Of a DNA stretch of 11,904 nucleotides, positions 5,461-11,904 are shown one piece after another. The notes under the pieces were generated by a model. It saw only the letters and a program-made list of their open reading frames with translations. It was not told where the DNA came from and ran no database searches. The stretch is from an uncultured Eubacteriales bacterium (GTDB taxonomy: Bacteria; Bacillota; Clostridia; Christensenellales; UBA1242). The position numbers and the translations under genes are program-made. The stretch spans positions 1 to 11,904 of the forward strand of contig USNN01000024.1 of assembly GCA_900556185.1 (NCBI GenBank). The letters are read 5' to 3'. Each line of letters starts with the position of its first letter. The stretch's first letter is position 1.

Positions 5461-5495
5461 AAAAACTCCCAAGCAGGTTTATGCTTAGGAGTTTT
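5461..5495 (-). terminator. Terminator at the end of the conjugative module
   Basis: A long stem (aaaactcc 5462-5469 with ggagtttt 5488-5495, one mismatch, then aagca 5471-5475 with tgctt 5482-5486) with a 6-nt loop is followed by T on the minus strand. It lies a few bases after the stop of the 966-residue gene and marks the end of that transcription unit. Confidence 0.82.
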
Positions 5496-5499
5496 ATTT

Positions 5500-8400
5500 T
5501 TATAGATGGTGAGATTTTTTTACTAGTTTATAAATCTTTCGTTCTTTCATCTTTTTATTATTAAACTTAAATTTAGTTCCGCCACCTTCTTTAGCGATTT
5601 TGCCAAGCCTACTATTCTTTTTATAGTAACTATCTCTAGCCCCAGCTTCTTGCCTCCAATAATCTTTCTCGGCTTGACGGAAGCCTTCCATATATTCATG
5701 GTCTGACGTAGCTGTATTTAACTCTGCCGTTGCACGCTTAATATCTGCTTCGTTTGTTTTACTTGTTAAATTGTTTTGAGCGTCTACTAACATATCGTCA
5801 CTACGTCTCTTAAGGTTACGTTCTGTTCTGCCGTGATCTATAATTCTTTCTGCAACCGCCCTACCTGGCATAAAGCTAACCGCACCACGTGCCACAGCTA
5901 ATCCAGCGCCCTTCACGGTTTTTGTTAAACCGCCAACGGTATAATATGCTTTTGCCTTATTTTTAAGCGATTTTGCATCTGCAACAGCATTAACACCAGT
6001 TTCAACCAAATAACCTTTTTGTGGGTCACCTTTACTTAGTGTTACAAAGTCTTCAATTAATCTTGGCATACTAATATTGTTTTCATCACCCTTTATGCTA
6101 AGAAGATTGAATAGTGCTAATACAAACGCCGTCTTTATAACAAGGTTCGCGGCATCTGCGTTAAATATGCCAAACAGATTTGTTTCTTCTATATCAAAAG
6201 TTGTTATATAGTCTAGCTGGAATACGATTGGAACCAACAATAATATGAGTGCTAGTGCTAAGTATACCGAAAATAGCGCCAAAACACGCTCTATCATCGC
6301 ATTTTTCCACTTGCTATAAGACGAACCCGATGAAATGTCATCACCTTTATCTAGCGGGAATTTTGCCACCCAGCCGGGGAAAGTTATCCATAGCAGTGTT
6401 ATTTCAAATAGTCTTTGAATTAACGCCCAAATGATATAAAATAGGCTCATAAATATGCTGGCACACGCAAATAGTAGCACCACATAGTTTATTTGCAATT
6501 CGTCGTATACATTTGCTAGTGTTAGCCCCGAATTAACAAAGCTATAGTTTAGAGTAAATTTACCCCTACCTAATGTAGACCCTACATCTTCAGTTTTTGT
6601 GAATACTTTTAAAAAGTTTAAACTTATTCGGATATCTGGAACCAAAGTGGTAACATCTACACCCGAGAAAAATTCTACAATATCTGCAATAGGGTTGCTT
6701 CCAGAACCTTTAGTCGTGTCGGAATTATTACCAGTGCTTTTTATATAGTTGAATATTTCAGAGTAATCTAAACTTGATGGTGCTGATGGTGTTTGACGGT
6801 AAAAAGCGATATCGCTCCCCACTTGACGTATTGCAGTTGGGTAACCCGCCTTTGTGAATGCACCCCTTGCAAGGAACACTGTTTCTGGACGCAAGGTTGT
6901 TTTTTTGTCTTTACTTAATGGTGCTGACGCCAAAAAGTTACACACAAACTTTGTGCTATTTATTTTGTCGTTCACTGAAACTGGAACGCTTAGAGTTGTT
7001 CCGTATTCATCCATATCTACTTTTGTAACAAAAATGTATTTTGCTCCAGTGACTTCATTAGTGCTTCCAGCAATACTTTTATATGTAATTTTTCCATCAC
7101 CATCCAGCCCAGTTGTGTTTAGTGCGTCTGCTCTGGCTTCGTTATAATACACATCAAATGTAAAGTAATCTATTTTCACTTCGCCAGACACAATATTTTC
7201 CGCAGCAGCGGTTATAGATTCCTTTTTATTTAAGTCTATAATATTTTGTTTATCTATAGTGTATGCAGATATGCGATTTAACACACTCATACAAGCATTA
7301 TATTGACTAGGTTTTTTCTCCGCATCTGGGAAACCATTGTCATTTATATAATACATTACATTCATAAATGTATCTTCTACATTTTCTATATAAAACTCCG
7401 CACCCGTTTGCATTGCAAAGTCTATAAAGTCTGCCATAACATAATATTCAATTTGTTTTGTTTTTAAATATTCGCCATCAAAAATATTATAGTACGTGCT
7501 GTTATCTGGAACGCTTGAAAAGGTATAAAAGGTTTCATTTCTAAACATATTATAGGCACTTTGCCCTGTTAAGAAATTACCCGACTCTTTCATATTCTTT
7601 AATTGCTCTTCTTGCGCTTTAGTTGAGTCTTCTGTTAAGGTTGGCACATCTTGACTAACGGTGTTTTGAAAACCACCATCATAGTCTAATACTATTGGTA
7701 TTTTTTTGCCATCCATAGCGTACACTCTATATCTATTTGCACTATAACTAGACGACGAGAACACTTGAGCACCTATTGAATAAGTACCCGACCCGCCCGT
7801 TATAGCGTTTATTCCAGACGCTAAAAGGACGTTACTAAACACAATGCTTATAACCAACACAAATGGCACTACTAGTAATGTAAATAGTGCAAGCACTACT
7901 TTTTTAAATACTTTTCGCACACTATCTTGTTTACCATTAATATGGTTTTGCCACTCTTGCTTTACTATTGCCATAATAGTAAAGATTATAAGTAACAATA
8001 TTGAGAATATAAGCACCGCTCTAAATATTCGTAATGTGATATCATTAAACAAAAATTTAAATAGAATATCATTTTTTGCAATGCTAGTTGAGTTTTTAAT
8101 TGTGTAATTAGATGCTTGACCTGCAAGTTGTTTTATAACAACATTCATCAGGTCTATGATATTTAAAGTTATTTTAGCCAAAAAGTAAGCAAGTCTTGCA
8201 AGTAGCCTTAATAAAAATAAAGCCACATTTAAAAGTGTATCTCTTAAAGATGTTAATAAATCTGTTATAAACGCAGAAAAGCCAGAAGGGTTAGTGCTAC
8301 CACTATCGGTTAGCACTTTTGCCCTTCCCGCACCATTATCTAACAATAAATTAGATATGGTTAATGCAAAATATTTAATTTTACTAAAAAATAATTGCAT
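5500..8400 (-). CDS. TrbL/VirB6-like polytopic membrane protein of a conjugative element (downstream paralogue)
   Basis: A 966-residue protein likely to be an inner-membrane channel component of a type IV secretion (mating) system. Membrane helices lie at about 55-90, 121-147 and 165-195. A long outside domain follows (about 196-635), then a second cluster at about 636-682, 703-728 and 752-768, and a charged cytoplasmic tail (770-966) with a helical KTNEADIKRATAEL region. KQEWQN...K..V..VFKKVVLALFTLLVVPF (147-180) and RLFEITLLWITFPGWVAKFPLD (663-684, broken here only for description) match the layout of Mbov_0396/TrbL-type proteins of mycoplasma and Gram-positive ICEs. The outside domain ends with PTAIRQV...IAFYR (521-535) and GKFTLNY (613-619), both shared with the upstream gene. 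The ATG at 8400 follows an AAAGGGA ribosome site 17 nt after the upstream stop, indicating one operon. The exact family name is inferred from topology and remembered motifs. Confidence 0.7.
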   Translation of the reverse strand: MQLFFSKIKYFALTISNLLLDNGAGRAKVLTDSGSTNPSGFSAFITDLLTSLRDTLLNVALFLLRLLARLAYFLAKITLNIIDLMNVVIKQLAGQASNYTIKNSTSIAKNDILFKFLFNDITLRIFRAVLIFSILLLIIFTIMAIVKQEWQNHINGKQDSVRKVFKKVVLALFTLLVVPFVLVISIVFSNVLLASGINAITGGSGTYSIGAQVFSSSSYSANRYRVYAMDGKKIPIVLDYDGGFQNTVSQDVPTLTEDSTKAQEEQLKNMKESGNFLTGQSAYNMFRNETFYTFSSVPDNSTYYNIFDGEYLKTKQIEYYVMADFIDFAMQTGAEFYIENVEDTFMNVMYYINDNGFPDAEKKPSQYNACMSVLNRISAYTIDKQNIIDLNKKESITAAAENIVSGEVKIDYFTFDVYYNEARADALNTTGLDGDGKITYKSIAGSTNEVTGAKYIFVTKVDMDEYGTTLSVPVSVNDKINSTKFVCNFLASAPLSKDKKTTLRPETVFLARGAFTKAGYPTAIRQVGSDIAFYRQTPSAPSSLDYSEIFNYIKSTGNNSDTTKGSGSNPIADIVEFFSGVDVTTLVPDIRISLNFLKVFTKTEDVGSTLGRGKFTLNYSFVNSGLTLANVYDELQINYVVLLFACASIFMSLFYIIWALIQRLFEITLLWITFPGWVAKFPLDKGDDISSGSSYSKWKNAMIERVLALFSVYLALALILLLVPIVFQLDYITTFDIEETNLFGIFNADAANLVIKTAFVLALFNLLSIKGDENNISMPRLIEDFVTLSKGDPQKGYLVETGVNAVADAKSLKNKAKAYYTVGGLTKTVKGAGLAVARGAVSFMPGRAVAERIIDHGRTERNLKRRSDDMLVDAQNNLTSKTNEADIKRATAELNTATSDHEYMEGFRQAEKDYWRQEAGARDSYYKKNSRLGKIAKEGGGTKFKFNNKKMKERKIYKLVKKSHHL

Positions 8401-8417
8401 AGCTTTCCCTTTTTATA

Positions 8418-11400
8418 TTATAGTTTTGTTCCGCAAACTGGACAATTCTTAGATTTTGGAGAACATACTGTCTTACATTTTGGACAAATCTTGTTCTTCT
8501 TCTTTTCTTCTGTATTCTTAGTAATATCTTTAACTCTAGATTGATGTTGTTTAATTCTATAGTTTCTAGATTCTCTTTGTGCGTTCCTACGCTGTCTTTC
8601 AGCATCAAGTTGACGATTTAAGCTATCTTGATATGCTTTAACTGCCTTATCGATAACAGGGTCTGAAATACCACCCGCTTTAAGACTTTTCCTATATGCT
8701 TCAACAGCACGCTTGTTTGCTTGAAGTTGTTGTTTTTGATTATTATTAAATCTTGCATCAGACCCCGGAGCAAGAGGCATTGCCCGCATTTTATCTATAG
8801 TGTTATGCAGTACCATATCCTCAACTGCCCTACCTGACGTAAAGTAAGACGCTTCGGCTGCGTTTATATCAACCATTTTCTTGGTTTCTTGACCAACTTT
8901 CACAACGTTTCCGCCACCAACAAGTCCGCCAAATAATGCAGGCAAGCCTTTTAGTAGTGAGCAAGCAACAATAAAGCACATAAACGTGAATAGTATATTT
9001 AACACACCTTGCATATCTAGGTTACCAAATAACCAAGTGTTAGAAAGTTCTCTTAAACTATCTTCGCTTAATGTTAGTGATATATCCATTGTTTGCAGTA
9101 TGTTTAATATAATAAAGAACCCATTAATGGCAATTATATAACTAAAGCAAACTAATAGTTTATCTATAAATGCCTTACGCCATTTGCCCATATACTCGTC
9201 TTTAAGTGGATATAATGCAAACACACCCGGATATATTATAACAAGAATCACGGTTTCATACAAGTTCCTAATAACGCCAAACATTGCAGAAATTAACGAT
9301 GACGCTAATATAAACGTGCCAATTAATAAGATAATAACATTCAAATTACCCGCCCTATATAATAGGTTCATATCTATCCCGCTATTTCTATAGAACATAT
9401 AATTTAGAGTAAATTCGCCATTATCTAGGTGATAAACATAGTTCGTGGTTTTGCCATAGCAGAAATTTAAGTTTTTACTTGATACAATTATAGGGAAAGT
9501 ATTAAGAATCTTTTCTGCTAGAGATTGATGGTCTTTACTAAATAATTTAGTAAACCCGTTAACCAAAAAATTCACTGGATTATAGTTAATTGCAACATCT
9601 TCAACTGACATATAATACATTTGAAGGTTTAGTGTTGCAGGTTCAACTATAACTGCATCATCACGGTAAAACTCGATATAGCCATCAACTTTCCTTATTG
9701 CTGTTGGTAGCCCATCGGCTGTAACCAAGCCTTTTGCTACTATAGGGTAATATTTAATACTGCCATCGCTAGATGAATAGAAGGCTGTGCTTGGGGTTCC
9801 GTAACTATCTTTTCCGCTAGCAAATACAAATGGTTCGTATAGTTCACTATCTGCGTTGTATGTGCATATAATATACACGCTTCCATACTTTTCGTCGCTG
9901 ACTGAACTTGTATTTACTAACTCATACTTTAAGCCAACCAAGTTTTCTTCTGGTCTGTTTTCTAGACCAGCTAGTTTTAGTATTGTATTTTTTGTGTTTG
10001 TGTCTATTGAAATGTGAGTGCTACCATCTACCGATGTTGTGTAATCTGAGCAAGTTAGATATAAAAGCGTTAAATATCTAGCCTGCACGCTTGCACCATT
10101 TTCACCCGCCCTTTCGGTGAATGTTATTAAGCTTTGCATTGCTTCTAAACGATAGTCGCCTAGCGTTTTATTTATATCATAATCTAAGCCAACGTAATCT
10201 AATAAATTAATTAAATTTAATAGTGATTGGTTTGCTTGAACTAATTCACTGGTGGTTTGAAGTTCAACGTTTGAATCACTTGTGTTAGTTAGGTTTCTGG
10301 TTTCACCAAAAGTGATTTTATTTTCTATAAAATCGTTTAAGATATTATAGTATTTTAAATTTTTATTATAGTCTTCGTTTTTAGAATTTACAAAGTCGTT
10401 ATAGTTAGACTCTAAATATAATTTTAGGTCTTCTATTACCTTTTGTTGTATTTCATTTAAGGTTTCAAAATATAATCCGTCAGTGCCTAATTTTAATTCG
10501 TCAAATGCTTCTAGATATAGATTATAGTAATACAATCTTTCGTCTACACTATCCGTTCCGCTGGCGTAGCCTTCGTAGACATATTTTTCGATAAAGTCGT
10601 CGCTCGTTATATCTGCATTATACTTAAACCAATTTAAATATTTTGGCAAACTTACTGAATATATTAAACTTGCCGACTGCAACTTATATCGCCCACGAAT
10701 GTATCTGTCGGCATATTCTTTAGCAAGCCTTAATTCTTCTAGTTCGTTTTGATATGCTTCTATTTTTTTATTGTATACATTAAATACCGCATATATATAC
10801 TCTTTGCTGGTTGTATTTAACTCTGCAAATTTATTTAAGCCATTTGCTGGTTTGCTATCGTGAGTCTTTATATCCACATTCCCACTTATGTATTGAATAT
10901 TATCAAAACTAGAGCCAAGGTCTAAGCCAGCAAGCTTGGTGCTTAATAACTCAACAAACTCGTCTATGTAATCTAGAATTTTTACGGTTCCATCTTCACC
11001 TATGGTAGAAAGGTTTGAATTTCTTGATAAATCAAAACACAATGAGCCAAAATCTGTTAAAAATGACCTTAGTAAACTAAACGAATTAAAGTTACCGTCT
11101 AATAAACCGTCGTAATCACTCTCAACAAAATATAATTCTTCATCGCCTACTGCTATTGTTGCAAGTTTATATATAATTGCATATGCTTCATCTATGGTGA
11201 TATTGTAGTAAATGCCAGAGTTGATGGTTCTATTATTTTTATAATTATCTAGCATAACATTTATATCACTAGCGGTTTTTGTAAGCAATGCCTTTAAGTC
11301 TTCTTTTTTTGCATTAGTTAATGCCTTTAGTGACTTGTTTGAATATCTTGGGTTAACCCCTGTTTTTGCTTCTACTATGCTATTTATTATTCTAAGTTCT

Positions 11401-11904
11401 TGCTCAGATAAAGCACCCTTAAAAAACTTGCAACTATCAATATTTTTACCTGAAACAATTTTGCCAACAGTTGATGCATAATATCTTAGTTTTGCATCTA
11501 CTTCTAATAATGCAGATTTATCGTAAGCATCCAAATTATCGTAAGTGGTTCCATTTTTCAAATTTCCAAGCAATGATGTGTTTAATAATTTATTACCATA
11601 AATTAATTCTAGTAATTCTCTTTGTGTTTTGCCTTGGGTTACGTAATATGGATGACTGTTAACAATCACATTAAATCCAGACGATACTTGAGTTGATACA
11701 TAACTAGAAATGCCATAAACAATATAATATTTCTTTAGTTTATATAACTTTTCTTTTTCTTGTTTTAGTCTTGTAGAATACTCTTTAATTTTGGCGGTTT
11801 CGTTTGGTTCGTTTAATGCGTTTTCATAAAACTTGATATTATCGACTATCTTATCATAGTCTTTTAAGTAGCTTTGTGCAAGTGAACTAGATATAGACTT
11901 AGAT
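8418..11904 (-). CDS. TrbL/VirB6-like membrane protein with very large N-terminal domain and C-terminal zinc ribbon (partial, start outside)
   Basis: The frame stays open to the right edge, so the start is missing; at least 1161 residues are present. A GTG at 11667-11669 has open frame before it and is not needed as a start. Numbering from that GTG, residues up to about 770, plus 78 before it, show no obvious membrane helix and include coiled-coil-like stretches (KKIEAYQNELEELRLAKEYA). Then come PTAIRKV...IEFYR (655-669), GEFTLNY (751-757) and membrane helices at about 776-800, 803-822, 834-858 and 888-915, with RNLYETVILVIIYPGVFALY (801-820). The cytoplasmic tail is basic and ends in CPKC...CPVC (C1062, C1065, C1076, C1079), a zinc ribbon. 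The membrane region and the two motifs match the downstream gene in the same order, so they are paralogues. The role would be in the mating channel, with the large domain probably outside the membrane; this is inferred. Confidence 0.7.
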   Translation of the reverse strand, partial: SKSISSSLAQSYLKDYDKIVDNIKFYENALNEPNETAKIKEYSTRLKQEKEKLYKLKKYYIVYGISSYVSTQVSSGFNVIVNSHPYYVTQGKTQRELLELIYGNKLLNTSLLGNLKNGTTYDNLDAYDKSALLEVDAKLRYYASTVGKIVSGKNIDSCKFFKGALSEQELRIINSIVEAKTGVNPRYSNKSLKALTNAKKEDLKALLTKTASDINVMLDNYKNNRTINSGIYYNITIDEAYAIIYKLATIAVGDEELYFVESDYDGLLDGNFNSFSLLRSFLTDFGSLCFDLSRNSNLSTIGEDGTVKILDYIDEFVELLSTKLAGLDLGSSFDNIQYISGNVDIKTHDSKPANGLNKFAELNTTSKEYIYAVFNVYNKKIEAYQNELEELRLAKEYADRYIRGRYKLQSASLIYSVSLPKYLNWFKYNADITSDDFIEKYVYEGYASGTDSVDERLYYYNLYLEAFDELKLGTDGLYFETLNEIQQKVIEDLKLYLESNYNDFVNSKNEDYNKNLKYYNILNDFIENKITFGETRNLTNTSDSNVELQTTSELVQANQSLLNLINLLDYVGLDYDINKTLGDYRLEAMQSLITFTERAGENGASVQARYLTLLYLTCSDYTTSVDGSTHISIDTNTKNTILKLAGLENRPEENLVGLKYELVNTSSVSDEKYGSVYIICTYNADSELYEPFVFASGKDSYGTPSTAFYSSSDGSIKYYPIVAKGLVTADGLPTAIRKVDGYIEFYRDDAVIVEPATLNLQMYYMSVEDVAINYNPVNFLVNGFTKLFSKDHQSLAEKILNTFPIIVSSKNLNFCYGKTTNYVYHLDNGEFTLNYMFYRNSGIDMNLLYRAGNLNVIILLIGTFILASSLISAMFGVIRNLYETVILVIIYPGVFALYPLKDEYMGKWRKAFIDKLLVCFSYIIAINGFFIILNILQTMDISLTLSEDSLRELSNTWLFGNLDMQGVLNILFTFMCFIVACSLLKGLPALFGGLVGGGNVVKVGQETKKMVDINAAEASYFTSGRAVEDMVLHNTIDKMRAMPLAPGSDARFNNNQKQQLQANKRAVEAYRKSLKAGGISDPVIDKAVKAYQDSLNRQLDAERQRRNAQRESRNYRIKQHQSRVKDITKNTEEKKKNKICPKCKTVCSPKSKNCPVCGTKL
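8433..8486 (-). other. C-terminal zinc-ribbon motif of the upstream TrbL-like protein
   Basis: CPKC and CPVCG pairs lie 10 residues apart, with an extra cysteine between them, after a run of lysines at the end of the protein. This matches a short four-cysteine zinc ribbon facing the cytoplasm. The downstream paralogue has no equivalent. Confidence 0.8.

Noticed and set aside
6960..7120. Calcium-binding (EF-hand or dockerin-like) loop around LDGDGKIT in the downstream TrbL-like protein
   Set aside because: The first liganding position is Gly rather than Asp and there is no second loop, so it is more likely a surface turn.
8384..8608. 74-residue minus-strand reading frame across the junction of the two large genes
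   Set aside because: It lies in another frame of the upstream TrbL-like gene's basic tail. The composition is explained by frame-shifted Lys/Arg codons and it has no independent support.
11471..11662. Plus-strand frame near the right edge
   Set aside because: It is antisense to the continuous open frame of the large gene, which stays open to the window edge.
1..11904. UGA read as tryptophan (mycoplasma-type code), suggested by low GC and an Mbov_0396-like protein
   Set aside because: All tryptophans I checked use TGG and the long frames need no TGA readthrough. No gene here ends in TGA, but with so few genes that is weak evidence.
1..11904. CRISPR arrays or tandem DNA repeats
   Set aside because: No regularly spaced direct repeats were seen. 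The hairpins found are terminators or the one operator-like repeat.

Overview
The window is AT-rich DNA from a low-GC bacterium that uses the standard genetic code. Every tryptophan codon I checked is TGG, and all stops seen are TAA or TAG. Strong Shine-Dalgarno sites, near-consensus TTGACA/TATAAT promoters and GreA, MscL and ArgRS sequences resembling Bacillota proteins point to a Firmicutes-type (Clostridia or related) genome. I cannot assign a genus. Almost every gene is on the minus strand; the exception is one small membrane protein gene.

Left part (1-2850), housekeeping: the window opens with an arginyl-tRNA synthetase fragment whose N-terminal part is missing. The homology starts inside the T-tract of the next gene's terminator. 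Going right come an atypical protein-kinase-fold gene, a tRNA-Gly(CCC) with a consensus promoter and its own terminator, greA, a divergent two-helix DUF202-like membrane protein, and mscL carrying an unusually long charged insertion.

Middle part (2850-5440), orphan genes: a translationally coupled pair encodes a 91-residue protein and a 190-residue protein built of two internal repeats. Two unrecognised single genes (194 and 161 aa) follow, each with its own promoter and terminator. The last is a short XRE-type regulator with a clean inverted repeat over its own -10 element.

Right part (5440-11904), conjugative module: two large tandem minus-strand genes encode polytopic membrane proteins of the TrbL/VirB6 type found in integrative conjugative elements of Gram-positive bacteria and mycoplasmas. 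They are paralogues: both carry a PTAIR-xV-xxx-I-x-FYR motif, a G-x-FTLNY motif and the same membrane cluster, in the same order. The upstream copy is still open at the right edge, so its true start is outside. It has a very large region with no obvious membrane segment before the membrane cluster, and it ends in a cytoplasmic four-cysteine zinc ribbon. The pair would form part of the inner-membrane channel of a type IV secretion (mating) apparatus. The left limit of this element probably lies near the terminator at 5461-5495 or the XRE gene, but no integrase or attachment repeat is visible here.
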